From Bin87 sp963663945 (lineage in GTDB: Bacteria > Chloroflexota > Dehalococcoidia > Lucifugimonadales > UBA3495): a DNA stretch of 64,000 nucleotides. The translations under genes were made by a program, and so were the position numbers. Positions 23,035 to 31,625 of this stretch are shown here, in pieces. Under the pieces are notes generated by a model. That model searched no databases. It saw nothing but the letters and a program-made list of their open reading frames with translations, and had not been told where the DNA came from. How positions within the stretch are numbered: the stretch's first letter is position 1; the number at the start of each line of letters is the position of its first letter. Where the stretch lies: positions 2,294,001-2,358,000 of the forward strand of contig OY760687.1 of NCBI GenBank assembly GCA_963663945.1, written 5' to 3'.

Positions 23035-25311
23035 CTACCCCGCCGCGACCCCATCGGTCAGTATCACTCCCGAATCGAGCAAGGTCTGGTAGCGGCTCCC
23101 CAGACCATGTTCGTCCAGAATCTCCCGGGCATGGGCGCCAGGCTTGGGAGCAGGTATGCCCGGGCGCACCGGTGTGCGCGACAGTCGCGGCGCGGGGCCG
23201 CAGGTGGTCACCGGTCCCAAATCGTCGTGCTCCCGGGTGAGACTGAGGCCATGGGACTCGACCCAGGGATCGGTCATCAGATCCCTGACGTTGGTGATGA
23301 CCCGCTGCGCGCCGACGCCGGCGGCGGCAAGTCGCTCAACCCAGGAGGCTACGCTATTCCCCTGGAACCGCTCTTCCAGCGAAGACGCCAGGGCATCTCC
23401 CCGCAGAGAGTCGATGCCGGAGAGACCATCCAGGCCGGACAGCGCTGACAGGGCAGAGTCCGGGGCGCCGACGAAGAACCAGCCGTCACTGGCCTGGTAG
23501 GCCCGATGCAGCGGACCGGTGCCCAGGGCGTCCTGCCCGCTGGTCTCGTTCCACTCCTTGCCCTCGTAAAGCTGCATGAAGGGCGACTGCAGCGTCATGG
23601 CGGTGTAGGCAAGGGCGGAGTCGATGTGCTGGCCCTCGCCGGTGCGCTGCCGGTGCAGCAGGGCCAGGGCTACCCCGTAGGCGCCCATGAAACCCGTGCC
23701 GTAGTCGTTCACCGGATTGGGCTGCGACTCGGGCGTGCCGTCACCGCCGAAGCGGCGGGTCATTCCGGCCGTGGCCTGGGCAAACCCCTCGTGGCCGGGG
23801 CGCTCCGCCCAAGGACCGATGTGGCCGTAGGCATTCAACGAAGCGTAAATGATGTCGGGCTTGCGCTTTTTCACCTCGTCGTAACCCACGCCCAGACGCT
23901 CCAGGCTGCCGGCCCGGTAGTTCTGGGCCACCACGTCGGCATCCTCCAGCAACTTCCAGAAAACGTCGCGCCCTTCTTCGGACCGCAGGTCCAACAGGAT
24001 GCTGCGCTTGCCCCGGTTGATGTCGTTGTGCCGGGCCACGGTGGAGCCGCGCCTGGGGTTATCGATCTTGATGACATTGGCCCCGTACTCGGCCAGCGTC
24101 CGGCCCATGGTCGGGCCGGCCAGGATGATGCACAGGTCGAGCACCTTCACCCCGTCAAGGGCGGCACGCATGGCGTCCTGGTTATCCGGCGCCTTCGCGG
24201 CGGGGCGCGGCTTCAACTCGGCAAGAATTTCCTCCCGATGCTGGTCGGGAGCGGGGGCCGGTGCGCGCACCCGGCCCGGAGTCAAAGACATGCGGGCGTT
24301 GATTCCCGGCTGCAGCATCTTGCCGTAGGTGGGGTCGTCAACTTCCACCACCATCTGGGAGGCCCGGGCGTGGGGATGGTCAAACCACTCGGCGCTGGTG
24401 CGGCAGACGGCGCCTTCGCTGCCCGCCTCGGCAATGAGGTCCTCCCATTCCTGTGCAGTTCGAGTCAGGAAGAGATCATTGATCCGCTGCTCGGCCTCGG
24501 CGCGGAATTTGGGGGCGTCCAGGGGACGGTCGAAGTCGGTAAGACCCTCGTCATCCCACGATGTGATCCCGGCGGCTTCAACGAACTGCCGGAAGTTCTG
24601 GTTGCCGGGGCCGCCGAATCGCACGTACTGGCCGTCGCTGCACTGGAAGATGCCGCCCCACAATTCCTGTAGCGTAGGGATGGACGGCGGGGCGTTGTGC
24701 ACTCGCACGCCGAAACGCCCGATGGACTGGAACATGCTGTCAAACAGGGGGACTTCGATTCGTTGCCCCACGCCGTCGCGCTCCCGGGCGTTCAGGGCGA
24801 CGGTGATGGCTACCACCGACTGAAAGGCCCCATAGACCGAAGCGATGGGAATGGCCGTGTAGACCGGGCGGGGGCTATCGGCGTTGGGCGGGCGGAAACT
24901 GGCGGATGCCGCTCCCACAATCCCCTCGTAGGCCGGCATGGCCGCCCGGGGATCGTCCGACGCAAATCCGGGGATGGAGCAGTAAACCAGGCTCGGGTTG
25001 TCCCGGGTCATCTCCTCGGGTCCCAATCCCAACCGGTCCATGGTTCCGGGACGGAAGTTCTCGACCACCACGTCGGCACTCTGGATGAGGGAGCGGGCAG
25101 TGGCCGCGTCACCCGCATTTTTGAGGTCCAGGGTAATGCTCCGCTTGCCCCGGTTCCACGTTGAATTGGCCGGGGTTTTCCAGCGGGGCCCGCCGGGAGG
25201 GTCAACCCGCACGACGTCGGCGCCCTGATCGGCCAGCAACATGCCCGCCAGTGGGCCGGATATATATTGCCCGAAGTCGATTACCCGAATGTGTTCCAAT
25301 GCTCCAGCCAT
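23035..25311 (-). CDS. Fused double CaiB/BaiF class III CoA-transferase
   Basis: A 758-residue protein from ATG 25311 (frame open to 25464) with two complete class III CoA-transferase halves. The first begins ALEHIRVIDFGQYISGPLAGM; the second, about residue 388, begins ALDGVKVLDLCIILAGPTMGR. Each has the ADVVxxNxRPG/RAG region. Family members transfer CoA between carboxylic acids through an acyl-aspartate intermediate. At that position both halves appear to have Glu (PAYEGIVGAASA and PGHEGFAQATAG) where relatives have Asp. It is divergent from the ComDE-like genes. Single-gene double CaiBs are known in Chloroflexota and Actinomycetota. Confidence 0.9.
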   Translation of the reverse strand: MAGALEHIRVIDFGQYISGPLAGMLLADQGADVVRVDPPGGPRWKTPANSTWNRGKRSITLDLKNAGDAATARSLIQSADVVVENFRPGTMDRLGLGPEEMTRDNPSLVYCSIPGFASDDPRAAMPAYEGIVGAASASFRPPNADSPRPVYTAIPIASVYGAFQSVVAITVALNARERDGVGQRIEVPLFDSMFQSIGRFGVRVHNAPPSIPTLQELWGGIFQCSDGQYVRFGGPGNQNFRQFVEAAGITSWDDEGLTDFDRPLDAPKFRAEAEQRINDLFLTRTAQEWEDLIAEAGSEGAVCRTSAEWFDHPHARASQMVVEVDDPTYGKMLQPGINARMSLTPGRVRAPAPAPDQHREEILAELKPRPAAKAPDNQDAMRAALDGVKVLDLCIILAGPTMGRTLAEYGANVIKIDNPRRGSTVARHNDINRGKRSILLDLRSEEGRDVFWKLLEDADVVAQNYRAGSLERLGVGYDEVKKRKPDIIYASLNAYGHIGPWAERPGHEGFAQATAGMTRRFGGDGTPESQPNPVNDYGTGFMGAYGVALALLHRQRTGEGQHIDSALAYTAMTLQSPFMQLYEGKEWNETSGQDALGTGPLHRAYQASDGWFFVGAPDSALSALSGLDGLSGIDSLRGDALASSLEERFQGNSVASWVERLAAAGVGAQRVITNVRDLMTDPWVESHGLSLTREHDDLGPVTTCGPAPRLSRTPVRPGIPAPKPGAHAREILDEHGLGSRYQTLLDSGVILTDGVAAG

Positions 25312-25466
25312 GTTCGGACCGTCCACCTTGTTGGTCAAAGGATTATCTTGATCGATTGCGCGCACGCTAACATCGCGGGTATGAGCGGTCAACCGGCAGG
25401 GTTCAAGCGTGTGGACGCAACGCCCGTGGCGGCAGAGCGGTTCGTTGTTCACCCCGGGTCCCAAGA

Positions 25467-25495
25467 TTGACCCTCTCGATATGGGTTACTATAAT
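25467..25495 (+). promoter_or_regulatory. Promoter of the ComDE-like operon
   Basis: TTGACC (25467-25472) and TATAAT (25490-25495) stand 17 bp apart. The transcript would begin near 25502, giving a leader of about 97 bases that contains a tandem repeat. Confidence 0.7.
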
Positions 25496-25557
25496 CGCCA
25501 ACACCCACAGCAGTACCGGAACTTTGCCCACGCAACGGACACCGTGACTGCCACATT

Positions 25558-25587
25558 CACTGCGTACGTGAACCACTGCGTACGTGA
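25558..25587 (+). repeat. Tandem 14-bp repeat before the ComD-like gene
   Basis: CACTGCGTACGTGA occurs at 25558-25571 and 25574-25587, one 16-bp period apart, ending beside the ribosome site. It contains CGTACG. It may be an operator on DNA or a site in the leader RNA. Confidence 0.55.
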
Positions 25588-25598
25588 GGAGGAGTTTC

Positions 25599-26117
25599 AT
25601 GGTTGAACAGCAGGCAGCGGTACTGAGCCCCCAGGCTCTGATCGAGGAATTCGAGAAGAACGGCGTCACCCACGTGGTGACCATTCCCGACAGCGAGACC
25701 AACTACCTGTACGAATTGATGAAGGAAGAGCCCTGGATGGACATCGTTCCCGCATCCCGGGAAGGTGAGACCTTCGGTGTGGCTCTGGGACTGCTGGTCG
25801 CCGGCAAGACTCCGGTGGTCCTGATCCAAAATACGGGCATGATGGAATCTGGCGACTCCATCCGGGGCATGGTCCTCGATGCCGGGTTCCCGCTGGTAAT
25901 GGTGGTGGGCTATCGTGGCTGGAATCGCCACGGCGTCATAACCGACTCGGCAGCCACTTACACCGAGCCGTTCCTGAATGCCTTCCGCATCAACTACTAC
26001 TTGGTGGAGCACGACGCCGACAGTGCCCGCATCTCCACGGCTTTCGAGGAGGCCCGGGCCACCAAGCGGCCGGTAGCCATCCTCGTGGGCGACGAGTACC
26101 ACGGGTTCAATCGCTAG
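25599..26117 (+). CDS. ComD-like (sulfopyruvate/phosphonopyruvate decarboxylase alpha) ThDP subunit
   Basis: A 172-residue protein starting at ATG 25599 behind GAGGAGG. It is the pyrimidine-binding half of a split ThDP decarboxylase: VTHVVTIPDSETNYLYEL, then ASREGETFGVALGLLVAGKTPVVLIQNTG, with the catalytic Glu in REGE. ComD with ComE decarboxylates sulfopyruvate; related proteins act on phosphonopyruvate. The PP-binding half follows 117 bp downstream. Proximity to lutABC suggests a 2-oxoacid formed from a hydroxy acid as substrate, which is inference. Confidence 0.8.
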   Translation: MVEQQAAVLSPQALIEEFEKNGVTHVVTIPDSETNYLYELMKEEPWMDIVPASREGETFGVALGLLVAGKTPVVLIQNTGMMESGDSIRGMVLDAGFPLVMVVGYRGWNRHGVITDSAATYTEPFLNAFRINYYLVEHDADSARISTAFEEARATKRPVAILVGDEYHGFNR

Positions 26118-26234
26118 ACGGATAACCATACGCCAAAAACTGCTTGATCCGTAGGCACCCCATCACCCGTAGCACGTCGTCTTGGGATGAGGCGTGATAC
26201 GGAGCAAGAAAGACCCACCCAACGGAGGCAAAGT

Positions 26235-26825
26235 ATGATTCAATCCCAGGACGTATTCCGAGTGTTCCAGGAGCACCGGGGCGAAGCTATCGTGATTCCC
26301 ACCGGCACATCCGGTCGCCACTGGCGGGAATTCAGCACCAACGAGAACCGGGACCTGAACATGGGAGGCGCGATGGGCCAGACCACTTCGGCGGCCCTGG
26401 GGCTGGCGCTGGGTCTGCCTGACGAAAAGGTGGTGCTGTTCGATTCCGAAGGCGCGCTGCTGATGAACCTGGGGATACTGGCCACCATCGCCGGCAAGAA
26501 GCCGGAAAACTTCTGCCACATCCTGTTGGACAACGAATGCTACGCCACCACTGGCGGGCAACCGGTTCCCAACGCGCAGGAGATAAACTACGCCGGCATG
26601 GCCAAGGAATCGGGTTATACGAACGCCTACAGCTTCGACGATCTGGAAGAGTTTGCCACCAACGTGGAGCAGATCATGCGGGAAACCGGCCCGGTATTCG
26701 TCGCGATCAAAGTTGTGCCCGAGGTCGAGAACGAGCCAATCGGCATGCGCGTGCGCGTCCCTACCCGAAACCGCGCCGAGACCATTCGCGACTTGCGCTC
26801 GGAGTTGGGCATCAGCGACGGTTAG
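26235..26825 (+). CDS. ComE-like ThDP decarboxylase beta subunit
   Basis: A 196-residue protein starting at ATG 26235 behind GGAGG. The PP-binding domain shows MGQTTSAALGLALGLPDEKV and the ThDP motif region FDSEGALLMNLG to LLDNECYATTGGQ. The usual GDG is DSEG here, as in many ComE relatives. It completes the ComD-like subunit. The pair acts in the cytoplasm, probably as a heteromer. Confidence 0.8.
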   Translation: MIQSQDVFRVFQEHRGEAIVIPTGTSGRHWREFSTNENRDLNMGGAMGQTTSAALGLALGLPDEKVVLFDSEGALLMNLGILATIAGKKPENFCHILLDNECYATTGGQPVPNAQEINYAGMAKESGYTNAYSFDDLEEFATNVEQIMRETGPVFVAIKVVPEVENEPIGMRVRVPTRNRAETIRDLRSELGISDG

Positions 26826-26964
26826 CGTCAATACCTGTCTCCGTTCAGTGGAATGAGCGGCAGAAAGGCCGGCGGAAAGTACCGCCAGGCTATTTTGTGA
26901 CCGCTCTGGATGGCGGCAGGCGTCAGGTCAAGACCGCCGAGCGGACGCCGCCGCGTTGAAAATG

Positions 26965-26993
26965 GCCCCGAGGTGTATACCTCGGGGCTATTT
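26965..26993 (+). terminator. Terminator of the ComDE-like operon
   Basis: GCCCCGAGGTGTATACCTCGGGGC (12-bp arms) is followed by TATTTCG. It separates the operon from the convergent gene ending at 27005. Confidence 0.75.
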
Positions 26994-27004
26994 CGTTATC
27001 CCCG

Positions 27005-27682
27005 TCACTCCGCAGGATCGGGATCCTCGGGATCCAATGGACCTGCGGCCATTTCCCGCTGCAGCTGTTCGCTCCAATTCTGCAGCCAGCGACGGAATTC
27101 ATCCAAAGCGGGCGGGGCAATGTAGATCACCTCGATATCGCTGGGGAATTGCACCTGATGCCTTTCGTTGATGAGGAGCAGGCCGGTCTCATCTTCGCCC
27201 AGCGTGGTGTTGACGGCCTCTGCGACAAACTCATAGCGCCGGTGGTTGGCTTCACCAAACCATTCCTGGAGCCGCGATGCCACGGCGGGGCTCATTAAAG
27301 GCTGCATCAGGCAACGCTGCAGGTCCAGAGTCTCCGCCATAACCTCCATGGATTCGGTGGTTTCCAGGATCGCCCCGGCTTCGAGCAGGCTCGCAATCAA
27401 TTTATGGCTACTCTGACCTGTGGCTTCCAGATAGCCAAGGCCCGCGTCACCACCCTCCGGGAGATTTTCGTGATAGACGTGGGTGATGCTGCCCAGGGCG
27501 TTCTGAACGGCCCGGACCTGAACATCCACCTGCTCCCAGTATCGCGCCAGGATGTCGACGCCTTCGGCCGGCGCCGAGTCCGTTGGGACTGCCAGGTGAA
27601 CCAGGGGAGCCAGCAATAACTTGCGCTTTCCCTGGTAGTTGGCGGTCGGCGGACGCGTAATTCTGCCGAGTTCCTCCACCAT
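27005..27682 (-). CDS. Conserved hypothetical protein
   Basis: A 225-residue soluble protein; start ATG 27682 has GAGGAG upstream. It is helical and acidic with no membrane segment or clear metal motif. A TSAPAEGVDILARYWEQVDVQV stretch and an internal VNTTLGEDETGLLLINE region do not identify a family for me. It is divergent from lutA and has its own promoter. Function unknown. Confidence 0.65.
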   Translation of the reverse strand: MVEELGRITRPPTANYQGKRKLLLAPLVHLAVPTDSAPAEGVDILARYWEQVDVQVRAVQNALGSITHVYHENLPEGGDAGLGYLEATGQSSHKLIASLLEAGAILETTESMEVMAETLDLQRCLMQPLMSPAVASRLQEWFGEANHRRYEFVAEAVNTTLGEDETGLLLINERHQVQFPSDIEVIYIAPPALDEFRRWLQNWSEQLQREMAAGPLDPEDPDPAE

Positions 27683-27718
27683 GTCTGCTCTCCTCGCCCT
27701 GAAGATAATGGCCGCCAT

Positions 27719-27747
27719 ATAATACCCAGCGGCAGTGCCAGGGCCAA
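27719..27747 (-). promoter_or_regulatory. Promoter of the hypothetical gene at 27005-27682
   Basis: On the minus strand TTGGCC (27747-27742) and TATTAT (27724-27719) are 17 bp apart, about 37 bp before the start codon. Confidence 0.55.
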
Positions 27748-27822
27748 GACCACGCGTCGGGTTCTCCTTGTCCGATGGGTACCACTCTGCTAACCTTGCG
27801 ACGCCGCCAGCGAGGATTTGAT

Positions 27823-28590
27823 TTGACGTTACCGCAGCCCATCAAGGCATCCCTTTTCGTAACATGCATCGTCGACCAGCTTTATCCCGAGGTTGGGGTC
27901 AGCGTCGTGCGGGTGCTGAGGCGCGCCGGCGTTGAGGTTGACTTTCCCGAAGGCCAAACGTGCTGCGGCCAGCCTCTCTACAACTCCGGATATGTCAGCG
28001 AGGCGCGAAAACTGGCGGAACGCACGCTGAACGTCCTGGATGACGCCGAGCATGTGGTCGTGCCCTCGGGTTCCTGCGGCGCGATGATGCGGGTGTTCTA
28101 CCTCGACCTGTTCGCTGACGACCCGGAACTGCTGGCCCGCGCCCAGGAATTGAGCCAGCGGGTGTACGAGTTCACAGAATTCCTCGTCGACGTCGTGGGA
28201 TACGAGCCAGACGCAGCCGATCAATCCGCAGACGATCAACCCGAGCCCGGCCCTAAAGTTGCCTACCACCCATCCTGTCACCTGCTGAGAGAGATGGAGG
28301 TAACGAATGCGCCGCAACACCTGCTGGACACAGTGCCCGGAGTCGGGCGGGTCGATCTGCCGGACGCCGAGCAGTGCTGCGGCTTTGGCGGGACGTTCGC
28401 CATAAAGTATCCACACATCTCGGAAGAGATGCTGGCCGACAAGGTTGCGGCGGCGACCAGCAGCGGCGCGGATACCCTGACCGCGTGCGATATGGGCTGC
28501 CTGATGCACATCGGCGGCGCGGTCAGCCGTCAAAAATTGCCGTTCCAGGTGCGACACATCGCCCAAATCCTCGACGGCCAGGTCGGTTAG
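27823..28590 (+). CDS. lutA: LutA-like (Fe-S)-binding subunit of lactate utilisation
   Basis: About 255 residues from TTG 27823 (GAGG seven bases upstream); ATG 27775 is the alternative. Two CCG domains are visible: TCCGQPLYNSGY in the first half and QCCGFGGTFAIKYP followed by ACDMGCLMHIGG in the second. These bind Fe-S clusters in LutA/YkgE/GlcF-type proteins. With LutB and LutC it oxidises L-lactate to pyruvate. lutB begins 2 bases after its stop. Confidence 0.9.
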   Translation: MTLPQPIKASLFVTCIVDQLYPEVGVSVVRVLRRAGVEVDFPEGQTCCGQPLYNSGYVSEARKLAERTLNVLDDAEHVVVPSGSCGAMMRVFYLDLFADDPELLARAQELSQRVYEFTEFLVDVVGYEPDAADQSADDQPEPGPKVAYHPSCHLLREMEVTNAPQHLLDTVPGVGRVDLPDAEQCCGFGGTFAIKYPHISEEMLADKVAAATSSGADTLTACDMGCLMHIGGAVSRQKLPFQVRHIAQILDGQVG

Positions 28591-28592
28591 CA

Positions 28593-30053
28593 ATGGCAGA
28601 AGTCGTTACTCGGCAGTTTGTGACCGCTTCCCAGGCGGCGGTGAAGGATACGCAACTCCGCCAGGCCCTCCGCCGCGCTGGAACGGGGTTCGATGGAACC
28701 CGGCGCGAGGCGATCGAAGAGGTTACTCCCGAGGTGTGGGAGGAATGGCGGGAGCAGGCGCGGCGGATCAAGGAACACACCATCGGGCACCTGGATTACT
28801 ACCTGGAGATGCTGGAGCGGAACGTGTCCGCGGCCGGCGGCAGGGTCCATTTCGCCGTCGACGCTCAGCAGGCCAACGCGATCGTTTCGCAGATCGCCCG
28901 CGCCAACGGCGTCCAGACCGTTACCAAGAGCAAGTCGATGGTGTCCGAGGAGCTTGGCCTCAACCACGTGCTGGAGTCCCAGGGGATCGATGTTTTCGAG
29001 ACGGACCTGGGCGAGTACATCATCCAGCTTGCGGACGAGACGCCTTCGCACCTGGTGGCCCCGGCGCTGCACAAGACGCGGGGGCAGGTGGCCCAACTGT
29101 TTGCGGACCAACTGGGGGTGCCGTACACAGAGGACATCGAGGAGATGGCCCGTATCGCACGGGTAGTGCTGCGCCAGAAGTTCCTCGACGCCGACATGGG
29201 CATCAGCGGGGCCAACTTCCTGGTGGCGGAAACCGGTTCGCTGGTGATCATCACCAACGAGGGGAATGGCCGGCTGTGCACCTCGGCGCCGCGGGTTCAC
29301 GTGGGCCTGGCCGGCATGGAGAAGATGATCCCGTCGTTGCAGGACCTGGCGGTGTTTCTCAGGCTGTTACCACGCTCGGCCACCGGCCAGCGCATCACCT
29401 CGTACATGAGCATGGTCACCGGACCGCGCCGATCCGAGGATGAGGATGGACCGGAGGAATTTCACCTGGTCATCGTGGACAACGGTCGCAGCCGCCTGTT
29501 GGCGGATCCGGCGCTCCGCGAGTCGCTGTACTGCATCCGCTGTGGGGCGTGCCTGAACGTTTGCCCCGTTTACCAGCGGGTGGGCGGCCACGCCTACGGC
29601 TGGGTGTATCCCGGGCCGATAGGGTCGATCGTCACCCCAGGGCTGGTTGGGCTCGCTCAGGCCAAGGACCTGCCCAACGCATCGACGCTATGCGGCGCGT
29701 GCCGGGACGCCTGCCCGGTTCAGATCAACATCCCCCGGATGCTGCTGCACATGCGACACAACGTCGCTGAGGGATCGGGTTCATACCAGGGCGCTGGCTC
29801 GGATACCGACACACTTCTGGCCCGAAGCTTCTCTAAGGTTATGTCGAGTCCTCGACTGTTGAACCTGGGACGCAAGATCGGCCGGCGGTTGCTGGCGCCA
29901 CTGGCGAAGGGCGGTGTGTTGGGTCAGTCGCGGATCCCCCTGGTGTCCCGCTGGACGCGATCCCGAGACCTTCCTCTTCCAGCTACGAGATCGTTCGCTG
30001 AAATCTGGAGGGACGAGCTGTCTGGCAAGGGCCCGGGAGAACCGCGGGCATAG
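28593..30053 (+). CDS. lutB: LutB-like iron-sulfur protein of lactate utilisation
   Basis: A 486-residue protein. The first 300 residues are the LUD domain (KSMVSEELGLNHVLE, GISGANFLVAETGSLVIITNEGN), then two ferredoxin-like 4Fe-4S motifs: CIRCGACLNVCPVYQRVGG and CGACRDACPVQINIP. A basic C-terminal tail follows. This is the LutB/YkgF architecture at normal length. It passes electrons from lactate oxidation into the respiratory chain. Confidence 0.93.
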   Translation: MAEVVTRQFVTASQAAVKDTQLRQALRRAGTGFDGTRREAIEEVTPEVWEEWREQARRIKEHTIGHLDYYLEMLERNVSAAGGRVHFAVDAQQANAIVSQIARANGVQTVTKSKSMVSEELGLNHVLESQGIDVFETDLGEYIIQLADETPSHLVAPALHKTRGQVAQLFADQLGVPYTEDIEEMARIARVVLRQKFLDADMGISGANFLVAETGSLVIITNEGNGRLCTSAPRVHVGLAGMEKMIPSLQDLAVFLRLLPRSATGQRITSYMSMVTGPRRSEDEDGPEEFHLVIVDNGRSRLLADPALRESLYCIRCGACLNVCPVYQRVGGHAYGWVYPGPIGSIVTPGLVGLAQAKDLPNASTLCGACRDACPVQINIPRMLLHMRHNVAEGSGSYQGAGSDTDTLLARSFSKVMSSPRLLNLGRKIGRRLLAPLAKGGVLGQSRIPLVSRWTRSRDLPLPATRSFAEIWRDELSGKGPGEPRA

Positions 30054-30056
30054 CAA

Positions 30057-30839
30057 ATGGGTATCCCATTCAAACGTGGAGACGCTCCGTACGGCGGTTC
30101 ATTGGGTATCCCATCGGATCAATTCCGGGAAACGGTGCGCGCGGCGCTGGGTCGGCAGGATGGACCGCCCGACGAGCCTTACACACCGCTGACGGAAGGA
30201 CTGTCCGCAATCGAGGAGCACGCCCAAGCCGCGCTTGAGCGCATCGCCCGGGAAACGCCGGAACTGCTGGACCGGTTGGCCGAGACGGCGGGCCTGCGAG
30301 GATGGAATGTGCATCGGTGTGACGGAGCCGAGGAAGCGCTGGGTTATGTAACGTCCCTGGTGCAAACCCTCGGAGCGACGTCAGTGGCAAGGTCGGAACA
30401 GGCGGTGTTTGATTCCGTGCCGGTCGACGCTGCCATCGCGGGCGCCGGCGGCCTGTGCTGGCCGGCGGTATACGGGGGTCCTGACAGTCGGACGGAAGTG
30501 CGGCAGCGGTTGGCTGAATCGGGCATGGGGATCACCGGGGCCGACTACGCCATCGCGGAAACCGGATCAGTCGTCGTAATGCCCAGGCGAGGCCTCAGTC
30601 GGCTGGTGTCGGTGGTGCCACCGGTGCATGTGGCGATCGTGCGGCCTTCAGACGTCGTTGGCACCCTGGACGACCTGTTCGCATTGCGCCGGCTGGAATA
30701 CGTGAGGAACGGGGGTGACATGGGGAGTTATCTGAATTTCATCACGGGGCCCAGTCGCACCGCCGATATTGAGCAGACTATCGTGGTGGGCGTGCACGGT
30801 CCCCGGGAAGTCCACATGGTGCTGCTGAACGAGGAGTAG
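30057..30839 (+). CDS. lutC: LutC-like LUD-domain protein
   Basis: A 260-residue protein beginning 3 bases after lutB. It has the LUD core GMGITGADYAIAETGSVVVMP and the C-terminal GPSRTADIEQTIVVGVHGPREVHMVLL, the LutC/YkgG signature. It completes lutABC. The MNT gene follows within 5 bases, suggesting one transcript. Confidence 0.92.
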   Translation: MGIPFKRGDAPYGGSLGIPSDQFRETVRAALGRQDGPPDEPYTPLTEGLSAIEEHAQAALERIARETPELLDRLAETAGLRGWNVHRCDGAEEALGYVTSLVQTLGATSVARSEQAVFDSVPVDAAIAGAGGLCWPAVYGGPDSRTEVRQRLAESGMGITGADYAIAETGSVVVMPRRGLSRLVSVVPPVHVAIVRPSDVVGTLDDLFALRRLEYVRNGGDMGSYLNFITGPSRTADIEQTIVVGVHGPREVHMVLLNEE

Positions 30840-30843
30840 GGCG

Positions 30844-31185
30844 ATGCCGATGCGAGTAGGGTTCATCCAGTTCCGGCGCCAGATGATGGAGCAGCAACTG
30901 GAAGAGATCATGGGCGTGCTCCCCACGCTGGGGATCGAGAAGGCGATTCTGACCGGTGACATGGTCAGCGGCGATTATTCGCCAGCCAGCACCATTGACC
31001 TGGTATTTGTTCACGATACCGACCGCCCGTTCGGGAGGCGCGCCGATTTCTTCTCCTACCATATCGGCTCGCAGGTCGGCATGAGGGCGCAGGTCTACAC
31101 ACCGTCTGAATTCGAAGAGCTGCAGGACACGCTGCCGGCGCTGTACGAAGCCTGCAAGCGAGGAAGGGTGATTTTCGATGCCTGA
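30844..31185 (+). CDS. MNT-like minimal nucleotidyltransferase, degenerate active site
   Basis: A 113-residue protein shaped like the MNT partner of HEPN proteins. The expected GSxA...SDxDL motif appears as LTGDMVSGDYSPASTIDLVFV, so GS has become GD and the first Asp of the pair is replaced by Thr. Catalysis is doubtful. It overlaps the HEPN gene by 8 bases, the arrangement of HEPN-MNT pairs. Confidence 0.75.
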   Translation: MPMRVGFIQFRRQMMEQQLEEIMGVLPTLGIEKAILTGDMVSGDYSPASTIDLVFVHDTDRPFGRRADFFSYHIGSQVGMRAQVYTPSEFEELQDTLPALYEACKRGRVIFDA

Positions 31186-31579
31186 TTTCGTTGCGGAAGG
31201 CGCTCGCTGGTTTCGACAGGCGGAGCAGGACCTTGAGGACGCAGGTTTCAACCGGGGCGGAGGTCGTTACAACGTTGCGTGCTTCCTGAGCCAGCAAGCC
31301 GCGGAGAAAGCGGTCAAGGCCTACCTGTACCGCAGGGGCGCGGAGGACGTTTGGGGAAACTCGTTGATCGACCTGTGCGAAGACGCAAAGATCTTCGAGA
31401 TGTTCTTCGACACGATCAAGGCCGACGCGCGCCAACTGGACAAGTACTACGACATCACCAGGTATCCGGGATATCTGCCCAGTGGCATACCGTCCGAAGC
31501 GTTCGACGACGTGGACGCGGAGCGGGCGATGGAGTTGGCGGGAATCGTGGTGCAGTTCGTATCATCGCGCGTCACCTGA
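31178..31579 (+). CDS. HEPN-domain protein
   Basis: A 133-residue helical protein: WFRQAEQDLEDAGF, RYNVACFLSQQAAEKAVKAYLY, and DKYYDITRYPGYLPSGIP, all typical of HEPN proteins paired with MNT. The His expected after the AEKAVKA helix (HSL in relatives) is GNSL here, so the RNase motif may be absent. HEPN-MNT pairs can be toxin-antitoxin modules, but these two could have another role. Confidence 0.85.
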   Translation: MPDFVAEGARWFRQAEQDLEDAGFNRGGGRYNVACFLSQQAAEKAVKAYLYRRGAEDVWGNSLIDLCEDAKIFEMFFDTIKADARQLDKYYDITRYPGYLPSGIPSEAFDDVDAERAMELAGIVVQFVSSRVT

Positions 31580-31625
31580 TCCCAGTCGCGCGATCCCAGT
31601 CTCAGGGTGGCCGTCCCGTACCGCC

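Noticed and set aside
23506..24672. A 388-codon open frame on the plus strand
   Set aside because: Antisense to the double CoA-transferase gene.
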